Position numbers and translations under genes: made by a program. A stretch of DNA of 64,000 nucleotides from Paracyclopina nana (Eukaryota > Arthropoda > Copepoda > Cyclopoida > Cyclopettidae), in the NCBI GenBank assembly GCA_019096065.1, contig JAGUCH010000003.1:7502001-7566000 (forward strand), in the 5' to 3' direction. Numbering within the stretch: position 1 is the first letter of the stretch; every line of letters begins with the position of its first letter. The notes under the pieces were generated by a model that did not search any database, was not told the DNA's origin, and saw only the letters and a list, made by a program, of their open reading frames with translations. Shown one piece after another: positions 9,344-20,121 of the stretch.

Positions 9344-12300
9344 TTAGGTAGGCATGGGTTGTCCCATCATGTCCCAATATTTGGAGGTAAATAGGGTCCT
9401 CCCTTTTAGCAGTCCAACAGCAAACGAAGGCAAATTCCAGCCATTTATCCAAGCCGCTCCCGCATATGATCCAACCGTGACGGCCATTCCGTTAAACCCT
9501 GAAAAAATGATTCATTTTAGGATTTTTAAAATTTTACCACAGCATATTGAGCATTGCCGATTTCAGCAAATAAAAGCATGGCACTGTGGAAGAGTGTTCG
9601 CGTATTGTATAACCCCAATTAAAAATTATATATATACTGACTCAACTGCAGTGTGACGAAAAATGCTAACGATCTGTCTGCTTATAAAAGTCACTCTTGC
9701 ATAGGGGAACATTCTCTGGCCTGACTAGTCTAAATGTGCAGTTAAACTCGGCTGCCTCACTCACAATAGAAAGAATTTGCTAGTATAGTTCTGAAAGAAT
9801 TCAGGCTGAAGTAGAAGGAAGTTCAAGAAGCTGCTCCATCTTTTCCATAGCAAAGAATCTTCTTCTTCATGAAGTGCGCGCAATACACAGTGGACGATAT
9901 CCACCTTGAAAGGTGATCATGCAACCTTGGCACACTGGGCGTACTGCCAGCTTGAAGCAGCTATGCGTTCTCGTAGTTGGCTCACAGGTTGCTTCAAGAA
10001 AATGCCGTTCTAAAACGGAAATATGGTGCCCCACTCAAAGCTCTTTTGGGCTCTTCTGACCACTGTGGCCACCATGGCCTTTTGGTTGGGAATGTGGAGT
10101 AGTTCTGTGTCCACTGTGATTAACTTGCCAAGCCCAAAACCAGCAGGACTCTACTCGTATCCCCTTAATTACTCAACAATTCCTCCATTGGATTCGCATC
10201 TTGAAGGTAAAATCATTTTATTTCCTCACGAGTCACAAAATTTTAATGCTATATTGCCTTTTTTCTCAGATACGAAGCCCTATGAAATTGACCCAACAAA
10301 GACAACTTCGAGCTCGTTCAAAGCAGTCAAAATGAAAGCGATGACAAATGCATCGAATAATTCTTCGAATACGAGAAAACGCTCTTTTGCGAAGAAGCAG
10401 TATTCCCGATTTTCAGGCAAGAAATCTCCTGCCATCGCAAAATCCTTGTTCTCGTTTACATCCTTGAGACCGGGAGCAAAACGAAATCCGTTCGATTATG
10501 GCGCTAAATTGATTGGATATAGATTAGGTATGCATGATTTCTGCACAATCACAGGAACTATTTTAAATGGATGTTTTTTATTACGCATATAGCATTGGAG
10601 CAAGGAAACCACCAAAATCTCTACTCGATGAAGCCTCCAAAGGCACTCGTTGAAATCCCCCCTATCAAAGCCACTTGGAGGATTGCTCCTCAATATGCCA
10701 TTTCAGAGGATATTCCAGTACAAAATGCAAGAAACATAATCATCGTGACTTCTTGGAGGTCCGGATCGACGTTTTTGGGAGACTTGCTGAACCACTACCC
10801 TGGCACCTTTTATTCATTTGAACCGATTCACTTCCTCAGCAATAGCGTAAGTATAGTAAAAAAAGGGTTGGATAATAAGTCTCTCAATTAGTATGATACA
10901 TTCCATTTCAGAAAAGGAAGCAGGGAAAGTCGTGGTCGCAAGATCATTCTGAAGAGGCATTGACCTTGCTGCGTGATATTTACAGCTGTGATTACAGGAG
11001 CAACCTTTCGACTGAATACTTGAGGCACACTTCGCTGAACGAAAACCAATTCCTCCTCAAGCACAATTTCCGCATTTGGAACACGTGCACAACCCTCTTG
11101 CCAGTGTCAACTGCTTGTTTCATGCCCGAATTCCAAGCTAAATCTTGCCCAAAGTTTCCCGTGCGTCTCGTGAAAACAGTTCGCTTGAGAGTTCCCTACA
11201 TTGAGAGTCTTCTACAAGACCCCAAATTAAACTTGAAGGTGATTGTACTTGTAAGAGATCCGAGGGGAGTCATGCGATCCAGATCGGAGATGTCCTGGTG
11301 CGACCAGCCGATGTGCAACAACATTACTAGTGTATGCAAAGACTTGAACCGTGATATCGTTGAAACTTACAGACTGGGAAAGCTGTACCAAGACCGAATC
11401 ACTCTGGTGAGATATGAAGATTTGAGCACTTATCCATACAAGACTATGGACAAGCTGATCAGCTTTCTGAACCTGCCCCCCGTGCCAGAATTTATGGATC
11501 GTTACCTGGAGAGCCACACTGGCAAATTTAGGTACCAAGCCACAGCAGCAAGACCTCCGGTGACAGAAGAAGGTCCATATGGGACCAAGAGAGAATCTAG
11601 TGAAAAGACAGCCTTCAAATGGACCAACAATTTGGACAAAGGTCTGATCAAAGAAATTGAAGATACTTGTGTGGAGCCAATGTCAGCATTGGGATACCAA
11701 AAGTACAACGAGGAATCTTCTATTGAAGATATTTTAGGCAAGACATCATCTGAAGTCTGGCCGCTTTAGCACACCAAGCCATATTGAGCTTTAGAAAAAA
11801 TAAATAGACTGTCTTACCTTGCTTGTAAGGTTGCATGGTCTGGTCTTTGAGCTGTCGCATGAAATTGGCAGCCAAGAGTTTTGCATGATTTTCAGCGTGA
11901 ACGGCCATTTTGGGCTCGGGAGTATTGACACAATCTCCTATGGCGTAAATGTCGTCGAAGCCTTCAACTTGAAGGAAATCGTTGACTTTCAACAAATTGT
12001 ATTCGTCAAAGGTTGTGGAACCAAAGAGTGTTTTTGTTAGTGATGTATTAGGCGTCATTCCAGTACACTTGAATACCATATCACAGACAAAAGTTTGGCC
12101 CTGAAAAGTGAATAAACCAAACATTAGTTCCAAGCTAACTTTATATTTTTTTGAAAATGTTGACTTGCTTTAACCGTGGTGACTGTTTGTCGCTTGTACT
12201 CGTTGAGCGTCAAGTCGTTCAGGTTCTCAACTTTGTCCTCCAGAACCAATTGAACGCCAATGCTGTCCAAGCATGATCTTATCCTTCGTTGGAAACTCTC

Positions 12301-12982
12301 CCCATAATCCTTGTTGATCAAGTAGTCATGGGAATGGATCAATATGATCTTTTTTGCCTTGTACTTGTCCCCAAGCTCCCCAGCCATTTCCACACCAACT
12401 GGGCCACCTCCCACGATGACAATGCAAGATGACTTGTCAATTTCATCTGCCATTTTCTGGTAAGCATGATTTGCATCAGCAGTGGACAGAGCTTGAGTTT
12501 TGGCAGGGAAGGGACCATCACTGCCAACTGCAATCACCAAATCGGTATACTCAATTGGGTCTCCGTACTCCAAATACACTTTTTTGTCCTTGAAGTCAAC
12601 TCCAATGACTTTGCCTTGCACAAAATTATCCGCAAAAGTTTGCCTACATGACAAAAAGCAGTTCATCAAAAAATAGCCGCATAATTTCCATGGGCTAATC
12701 GTACCTGTAGTTTATTGTGGTTTTTGGCATCCATTCTAATTAAGTATAAGGAAAATCAAACATTATTAACATAGGAGAAGGCAAGCTGGACATTCTCTTA
12801 CCTGGAAATACAGCAGCACGCATGGCAGCAACATTGTGGTGGAAAAACTCTTTAGGGTCAATGAGAGTGAATGGAATTTCAACCTTCCATAGCTGAGACG
12901 CCAATTCAGCTCCAGCATAACCTCCACCAATGATGACAACATGCTTGGAAGCTAGTTTCTCCTTGGACACCGAAGAGCCCAT
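9344..12982 (-). CDS. AIFM2: Ferroptosis suppressor protein 1 / AIFM2 homologue
   Basis: Five exons on the minus strand: 12982-12802, 12735-12705, 12643-12175, 12100-11818 and 9498-9344. Phases agree throughout and give 372 residues, against 373 for human AIFM2. FSP1 is a flavoprotein that reduces ubiquinone and vitamin K at membranes and suppresses lipid peroxidation. Two dinucleotide motifs are visible, VVIIGGGYAGAE near the N-terminus and IVIVGGGPVGVEMAG in the middle, plus an Ile-Gly-Asp-Cys FAD motif. I chose the second of two adjacent ATGs because it gives Met-Gly-Ser-Ser-Val-Ser, an N-myristoylation signal like that of mammalian FSP1. The last exon (Gly-rich, then LFTSKYW) lies 2.3 kb away, beyond a whole sulfotransferase gene on the opposite strand. 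A 3' splice acceptor (12996-12995) lies 12 bases before the start, from a 5' UTR intron or trans-splicing. Confidence 0.93.
9683..9690 (+). promoter_or_regulatory. TATA box upstream of the sulfotransferase gene
   Basis: TATAAAAG stands 333 bases before the sulfotransferase ATG, inside the last AIFM2 intron. It would place a transcription start near 9715 and a 5' UTR of about 300 bases. This supports the nested gene having its own promoter. Confidence 0.5.
10023..11769 (+). CDS. Golgi carbohydrate sulfotransferase (CHST1/3-like), nested in AIFM2 intron
   Basis: Four exons, 10023-10206, 10270-10527, 10593-10846 and 10912-11769, encode 517 residues. A type II signal anchor is at about residues 8-30 (WALLTTVATMAFWLGMW), followed by a basic, Ser-rich stem. 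The PAPS 5'-phosphosulfate loop TSWRSGSTFLGDLL is near residue 200, and the 3'-phosphate site VLVRDPRGVMRSRS near residue 344. This is the pattern of Gal/GalNAc/GlcNAc 6-O-sulfotransferases, which transfer sulfate from PAPS to glycan chains in the Golgi lumen. The substrate cannot be read from sequence. The gene lies wholly within the last intron of AIFM2 on the opposite strand. Its poly(A) signal ends only 13 bases from that intron's donor. Confidence 0.9.
11799..11804 (+). terminator. Poly(A) signal of the sulfotransferase gene
   Basis: AATAAA lies 30 bases after the sulfotransferase stop. On the minus strand the AIFM2 splice donor is at 11817-11816, so cleavage of the nested transcript happens close to or across the AIFM2 exon boundary. 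Confidence 0.65.
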
Positions 12983-12985
12983 CAT

Positions 12986-14913
12986 CCAAGAGAGCTGAAA
13001 CAGGAATGAGACCGCTTTTCATGTGCTGCTGATAAATGGTATATGTGCTTTCTGCAGCAGCAGCATCATTGACACGGTTGTCAAGGAAACTTGAGATGCT
13101 TTCTGCACGAAATCTTTGGCTCATAGTACATGCCATGATGATGATGAATGCCTAACTGACTTAGGTGTCTTTGTTCTTGACCAAAACTGGTTTTTGAGTC
13201 TTGCCTGACTTTTTTTTATGCAACATCTCATTATAAATTTGGAGTGCCTTCTACCTGCCTTTTTTTGGTTGCACTTGTTCCTCACAGTGCAGAACTTTAT
13301 TAGAAGGATGCCTTAAGTGGCATTTAAAAGTGCAATTTTGCATTGGTCAAGGATTTCTAAGAAATGTGTAACAATAACCTTTGAAGTCCAAACCAGAGTT
13401 GTTGATAAGAATGTCAATGCTTGCAACGTCTACTAATCAATGAAATTATTATCTTTGCTTCTTACCATGATTTGTAAGTTGACAGTCTTGTGTCAGGCGA
13501 GGCAATAATAAGCTAAGCTTACGTAAAATGCAGGATTGATTACATGTTATGAGCTGCCGACCCTATAAGCATTAAGTACCTAATCTCAAACTCGGCTTGC
13601 ATGTCATGCCATCCTCAGGATATAATTGAAGATTAGAAAATACGTTCCATTTAGAGGTTGCATCAAAAATATCATGATTGATGGTACAGCACAAGAAAAT
13701 GCTAGAAAAAGTCGGCTTCAAGAAAAGGAATGAGCTAAAAATTGCAACACTGCATGTTTTTACTGCAGGTCCGCAAAGTATTAAAGCTACCAGCAAATTC
13801 AAGCAATCTTTTTTCCAGTTCCGCGCCTAGTACGTGACTAATAGCAACTATTACATAACCAGAGCGGAAAAATACTATAGCCGTAGATTTTGGCGTTTTC
13901 CCACTAGTTTTGTATGCTTGAAGAGCAAATCAGTAGACCACTGTTGAATGTACACACTGAGTGCAGATTCTATCAATTTGTCAAGTATTCCCACTCTGGT
14001 TGCAGTGACTCTGTGCATCACTTCTGATTGACACGTATCAAGGCTTTAAGGTGAGAACCTTTGTAAACTGTCTTTGCTGAAAGGGCTACCAGAGTCACAG
14101 GAAAACTCATTTAGTTCAATTTGCTTTCGCTACTAAATTTGCCAGGCAGTAGCCATGTGCAAAAATCTGCTAAGATATACATAGTTGAATCATGTTTGTC
14201 ACTTATGTCCTTGAAGCTGCTTTTAAGCATGATGACATCTATTTTGAACAATTGAAAAAAGTGCATTAGTTAAAGCGGATGATTTTCTTAAGGAATTGAT
14301 AAGATTGACTAATGTGTGATTACGAGTAAAGCGCAACATGTTCAAACACTAATAGGAAAAAATGGGGTCATTTTAAATGGGTCAGCATGGAAATGCCTTG
14401 GTGGTAGAAGTAGTCACATGTTAGCTTTGGCAGCAGTACAAACTGGTAACAAGCACATAAATCAATACTAAGCTGAATGGAAAGTTGTTACATGCTAAGA
14501 ACGTGTTGCATTACTTATGAGGAATTGCCGTAAAAATGTCAGAGCATTAGCTGACAGAACTTTTTCAATCATCTTTATATGGCTGCCTGAATAAGTCAAC
14601 CGAGCAGATGAAAAATTGGCAACTGAGCAAAAGAATTTCGATTTTTAAGCTTGCTCGTTGCAGGAATTGGCGCCATCCTTTTCAAAAAGTGTAGTAAATA
14701 GTAATGCAAGCTAGCAAAACATGAATCGCTTCTGTATCTAAGCCATTTGCGCAAAATGGCAAGGTGGAAATGTCAAAAAAAGAAGACTCATAAAAAATGA
14801 GTAATTCGTTCACCTTACTTGACTAAAGTTGATGCAGACGTAAAACGGGTTTCCACATGAGTCAGGCACTCCTTAAAAATCGCATTCTTTCCGTGCAGCT
14901 CATCATCATCACA
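12986..14913. other. Intergenic region with no supported gene
   Basis: About 1.9 kb between the divergent AIFM2 and thioredoxin starts. Short open frames (for example minus 13136-12906 and 13802-13572) show no family similarity. The region probably holds both promoters and possible 5' UTR exons. Splice acceptors lie shortly before each ATG: 12996-12995 on the minus strand and 14896-14898 on the plus strand. Confidence 0.5.
14896..14898 (+). promoter_or_regulatory. 3' splice acceptor in the thioredoxin 5' UTR
   Basis: A pyrimidine-rich tract (TTCTTTCCGTGCAG) ends 15 bases before the thioredoxin ATG. It could close a 5' UTR intron or accept a spliced leader; sequence alone does not decide. Confidence 0.45.
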
Positions 14914-15289
14914 ATGGTGTATCAATGCAACGACCTCGATGACCTCAAAAGCCAGCTGGCTGCTGCCGGAGACAAATTGGTTGTGGTGGACTTTTTTGCC
15001 ACTTGGTGTGGACCTTGCAAAATGATTGCGCCCAAAGTGGAGGAGATGGAGGCCGAATTGAAGGACAGCGTTGTCTTTTTGAAGGTCGATGTGGATGAGG
15101 CCGAAGACGCGGCTTTGGAATACAACATCTCAGCCATGCCCACCTTCTTGTTCATCAAGAACAGCAACAAGGCAAGGGCTTTAATTTACCCCAAATTTCT
15201 CCTTTAACCTCGGTTTTTCTCTCCAGGTCGCCGATTTGATGGGTGCCAATGCTGACAAGTTGAAAGAGTTGGTGATGCAGCACAAATGA
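14914..15289 (+). CDS. Thioredoxin
   Basis: Two exons, 14914-15171 and 15227-15289, encode 106 residues, the usual size of cytosolic thioredoxin. The redox site Trp-Cys-Gly-Pro-Cys is at residues 31-35, inside FFATWCGPCKMIAPKVEE, and the cis-Pro loop SAMPTFLF follows. Thioredoxin reduces protein disulfides with electrons from thioredoxin reductase. The upstream in-frame ATG at 14857 gives an extra 19 residues with no conservation and lies before a good splice acceptor, so I start at 14914. The intron begins GC rather than GT (AAG then GCAAGG), a recognised minority donor type. Confidence 0.95.
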
Positions 15290-15653
15290 GATTTAATCCA
15301 AATGCATGAAATACAGTTCCTTCAATGTTTACGTTTATGTTACTGCTTTCGCGTTTACTAACATTTGACAAATATCCGTTTTTACGCAATATTTTTAAAG
15401 CGTCGCGCCGGTTAAAACTGGATTGAATTTTGAGCGGGACTCTACTTGCTCTTTTTTCCGTCAAAATGTATCACGACGCATCGAAGTAGTTCAGAAAAAA
15501 ACCGAACTCGAGTCGCTCAATGATTGTCAAAAACGACATTATTTTTTATATTCAACTCCATTGCTGACGGTAGCATCGAAAGAAGAAGCTTTCTTGTCTT
15601 TCACCGGAATATTTAGACATTTTCCGGATTCAATTCCGAAATTGCTCCGCATC

Positions 15654-15661
15654 TATATATA
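15654..15661 (+). promoter_or_regulatory. TATA-like box upstream of Piwi
   Basis: TATATATA lies 103 bases before the Piwi ATG and is followed by a plausible start region with TTCATTCAAC. The preceding bases from 15290 hold no gene apart from the thioredoxin 3' UTR. Confidence 0.4.
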
Positions 15662-15763
15662 GACCGAAACGTAACTGTTCCTGAGTTCATTCAACTTTCA
15701 TCTCTCGACGGGTTAAGTTGGTTAAGCGGTTGCAGAAGTTTTTTAGTAATTAGCTAATTAAAA

Positions 15764-18700
15764 ATGTCGTCCAACCCTGGAGGAGGAAGAGGCCAACCTC
15801 CTACTCTTCAGCCCCCACCCATCGGTAAGTACTAATTTTATTTAATGGCGACAACGAAATAGAATTGAATAATTTCAGGTCGAGCCGGCAGAGGCGGCGG
15901 TGGTGACGGCAAGCCACCCATGTCAAGACCCGGCCCACCTCCGCCCACAGGCTCAGCTCCACCTCCAATCGCTCGGCCTGGACCAGGACGTGGTGGGCCT
16001 CCACCTCCAAGTGGACCTCCAACCGCTCACGGAAAGCCAGGGCCGCCGCCTCCAGGAGCGGGACTCCCCTCTTCAAGAGGACCAGTATCTGGTCCTCCAC
16101 CTGTAGCCAGGCCTGGACCTCCCGTCGGCCGAGCCAAAGCTGACGTTAGCCAAGGTATGGCTGGACTATCGGTCTCCAGCGCTGCCTCAACTGAGCTGAA
16201 ATCCGGAACTGCGCCCGCGGGAACCACTACCGGATCCGGCGGATCTGGAGGATTGGGCCGAGGCTCAAGCAGGGGAGGAGCTCGCGAGTCGTATGTTCCA
16301 ATCACGAGGCCGTTGACTTGCGAATCCAAAGTTGGCAAAGGTGGGACCGAAATTGAAGCCTGGACCAACTATTTCAAGATTGAGAAGAAGCCTTCATGGA
16401 ACCTTCTGCAATATAGGTATATAAGAATTCTTACCAATTTTTAAAATTTGCCTGCTTAATTTTATCTCTTTGAATGTCAGGGTGGATTTTAGCCCACCCG
16501 AGGACGATAATCGTATTAAGAGGTGGGCGTTGAAATCGCAAAGTGCCCTGCTCGGCCAATTCATCTTCGATGGAACGATGCTGGTCACTGTTAAAAGGTT
16601 CGACCAGAACCCCCTCATCATCACTTGTAAAGATGAAGTAAGTTCTTTCTAGTTAGCGAATCGAATTCTATGATTTTAATGCTTTTTCATTCAGAAATCA
16701 CCGCAAGTGTACCAAGTTCAAGTGAAACTTGTAGGTGAGATCCAGCCCACTGACTTCCATTATGTTCAATTCTTGAACATACTTTTGCGGCAATGCATGG
16801 AGAAGATGAAACTTCAACTTTTGGGCCGGAACTACTACGATCCAGGTGCTCAAGTCGAGGTGCCAGAGTTCAAGCTGAGGCTTTGGCCAGGTTACGTGAC
16901 CTCAATTCGGCAACATGAAGAAAACATGCTTCTCTGCTGCGAGCTGAGCACCAAGATTTTGAGGAAAGACACCGTTCTGGATCAACTCAAGGTAAGACGA
17001 TCACCATTTTTTTCTTTTTGATGCTTTATTAACGGTTATTTTGGTTTCTTTTAGGCGGCTTATGCTCAGGACCGGGCCAATTTCCAGGCAATTGCTACCA
17101 AGATGTTGCTTGGTAATATCATCATCACGACGTACAATAACAAGACTTACAGGATTGATGACATCTTGTGGAATGCGAGCCCTAACGACACTTTTGAAGT
17201 AGGACTCTCATAATTATCATTTAGTATGTATTTTAGTGTTTAATATTTGGATCCTTTAGTGCAAAGGCAAAACGGTGACGTTCGCTCAGTATTACATGGA
17301 AAGGTACAAGGTGCCAATTACGGACATGAAGCAGCCCTTGATTGTGTCGAATCCGGATGCTCGTCAAAGGCGATCTGGTATCACGGAGCCAGTCAAACTT
17401 ATCCCTGAGTAAGTCTATTTAATTTGGTTACAACTACGTGAATGATAATAATAATTTGCCGATCAATTGCAGGCTTTGTGGAATGACTGGGCTGTCTGAT
17501 GAGCAAAGAGCAAATTTTAAGCTCATGAAAGCTGTTGGACAGTACACCATTCAAGATCCCATCAAAAGGATCGATTCGTTGAGGAAATTTTCCGAACGCA
17601 TCAATGGCTTGGCTGAAATCAAGCAGGAATTGGCCAACTGGGACTTGAAGTTCACCCCTAAGCCGGAAACTATCAAAGGAAGGACGTTTCCTCCTGAAAT
17701 TATCTTGCAAGGACAAGGCACTGGCACCTATAAGGAGGACAATGCCGACTGGAGCTACATGTTCCGCAACTACAAGCTTTTCGGAGTTGTGAGTTGCTCC
17801 AAGTGGGGTGTGATTTACCCGGCCCGTAAGTTTTCAATCATGATTTGTTTGCTGTAGATGATATTTGCTCAATTTTATTCAATAGGTGACAGGGAAATGG
17901 TGATGACCTTCCTCAAATTGATTGCCAACAATGGAAGGAATATTGGAATGGTTGTTTCCAAACCAGAAGAGTGCCCAATCGAAAATACTCGTTCGCAGAC
18001 TTACCAAGAGAGCTTAAGGAAGCTGGTTCAAATGGGTCCTAATATGATCATGGTTGTCATTCCCAATAACAAGTCTGATGTGTACGCCATGGTGAAGAAG
18101 CTATGCTGTTGTGAGTTCCCTGTGCCTACGCAGTGTATGACTGCGACAGTTTTGAGGAAGGATAAGGCGTTGCCATCAGTCGCGCAAAAAGTAGCCATCC
18201 AAATGGCGGCTAAATTGGGTGGCGAGCCATGGGCTGTGCAGATGCCCAAAGTAACCGGATTGATGATTTTTGGTGCGTATGAGAAATGTTCCATCATTCA
18301 AATTTACTCATCACATCAACCTGAGGGCTACTGTAACCCAGAAAAAATTGCCCACCCAAAATATATACATATTCTGAAAGCTTATGCCATGGGGGTTTGT
18401 TTGGCGGTAATTTTAAAATCCTGGCCTATCGCTTCCCATAACATAAAATTTTAAAAAACTTCTAGCGCCGAAAGTATGGACTTAGTCAGATTTTACGTCT
18501 TTAAGTACCCCCACTAAAATTGCACGATCTATGTTTCTTCATTTCATAAGAAAATTGCTAGGATGCCCTGGAATCGAGATATAGCGGTGGCATTTCTCTT
18601 TATTGTCAAATGGCATGAATTCAATATCTCTTCATCAGCGGCCGATCTGACCAATATATCTCGATTCCAGGGCATCCTAGCGATTTTCTTATGAAGTAAA

Positions 18701-19977
18701 GAAAGATAGATCTTGTCATTTTAATGGGGGTATTTTAACAGGAAAAATTCGACCAAGTCAATGCTTTTGGCGCTAGAAGTTTTTTTAAATTTTATGTTAT
18801 GGGAAGCGCTAGGCCAGGATTTTAAAATTACTACCAAATGAACCCCCAGAGCATTAGCTTTCAGAATATGTACATATTTTGGGTGGGCAATTTTTTCTGG
18901 GTTACAGTAGCCCTCAGGTTGATGTGTCATACTTATCTTAATAGGGTACGACTCTTGGCATGATGCTTCTCAAAAGGGAATGTCCGTCGGGGCCATCGTT
19001 GCTACTGTGAATCCAACATTGACCCGTTACGTGTCGTACTGCACGTTCCATCGAAACAACGAGGAGATGATCTCTCAGATTCGTGTGGCGTTCTCCAAAG
19101 CCATCAGAGCGTAAGTGCTTTTATGTTAGTAGTTGACTTTTACATAGCCTTTGTTGTAGCTGACAAATGGCAAAAAATACAGTTCTTGTTATTGAAGTGG
19201 AAGTATGTGCAGGACAATAAGTATTTTATTGTAAAAGTGTCTTGTCCAGTTCCATAGCTCTTTGCTGCAGCTATTGTCCGCGTAACTGCTGCCTTCATCT
19301 TTATTTTCTGTATAATCTTCTTTCACTTTTGCAGGTACTATGAGCTGAACAAAGACTACCCAAAGCGTATTGTAATCTACCGTGATGGTGTCGGAGATGG
19401 ACAGATTGAGCAAGTAAGCTTTAGCTATCTTTCTTTTTGTAACAATGAAAAACTCAAGACAAATGCTTCAGGTTCGATCTCAAGAAGTGGCTGAAATCAA
19501 GAAGGTGTTCCAAGAGAACAACCTAACTGTTGCTTTCACCTATGTGATTGTCTCCAAGAGGATTAACTCACGCTTTTTCAAACGCGTCGGCAATGGATTT
19601 GCGAATCCACCATCTGGATCAGTGTTTGACACCGTTGTGACATTGCCCGAAAGATACGATTTCTTTCTTGTGTCTCAATCCGTGAGGCAAGGAACAGTGA
19701 ATCCGACGAGCTACAACATCATTGACGACTCAAGTGGGTGGCCACCAGCGAATCTCCAGGCTCTCACTTACAAGATGACGCATCTTTACTACAATTGGCC
19801 TGGAACCGTAAGTTTCATCTCCATCTTAATCTTGAACATTGATTTTTTTAATTTGACTGTTTTCAGGTTCGTGTTCCTATGGTGTGTCAATACGCTCACA
19901 AGCTTGCCTATTTGATTGGCCAGAGCGTGCATCGCGAGCCGCACAAGCAGATGGAGAGCCTGCTGTACTACCTCTAA
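15764..19977 (+). CDS. piwi: PIWI-clade Argonaute
   Basis: Twelve exons: 15764-15824, 15879-16416, 16481-16637, 16695-16991, 17055-17198, 17260-17408, 17473-17825, 17886-18272, 18945-19110, 19335-19413, 19472-19807 and 19867-19977. All phases agree and give 925 residues. The first ~190 residues are Gly/Pro/Arg-rich with RG pairs, typical targets of arginine methylation read by Tudor proteins. PAZ, MID and PIWI domains follow; [16 protein letters not shown] marks the Piwi clade rather than the Ago clade. The slicer residues Asp698, Asp768 (in YRDGVGDGQ) and His900 (in CQYAHKLA) are present, so catalysis is likely. Piwi proteins bind piRNAs and silence transposons in the germ line. Intron 8 is almost entirely a palindromic repeat. 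Paralogue identity (Piwi versus Aubergine) is not resolved. Confidence 0.95.
18312..18926. mobile_element. 615-bp palindromic foldback element in Piwi intron 8
   Basis: Two inverted arms of about 272 bases (18312-18583 and 18655-18926) flank a 71-base spacer. The arms are clearly similar along their whole length, with scattered mismatches. The tetramer TCAT flanks both ends (18308-18311 and 18927-18930), a likely target duplication. There is no transposase frame, so this is a non-autonomous element. It fills nearly all of the 672-base intron. Confidence 0.8.
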
Positions 19978-20121
19978 AATGTGAGATGCTTGAGTAAGAA
20001 TTTAAACGTCATTCTTTAGAATTAACGACCCTATGTGCTGAATATGTGTTCTCTTCAAGAGATATCCTAGAATATAGTTTTTTGACAAGTCATCGGGTCT
20101 TGGGGTTAGTCGTAAATTATT

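Noticed and set aside
11720..11817. AIFM2 ending at a stop just after 11818
   Set aside because: This is intron read-through; the true C-terminal exon was found at 9498-9344.
12906..13136. 76-codon minus-strand frame upstream of AIFM2
   Set aside because: It overlaps the AIFM2 first exon in another frame and crosses a splice acceptor; probably 5' untranslated sequence.
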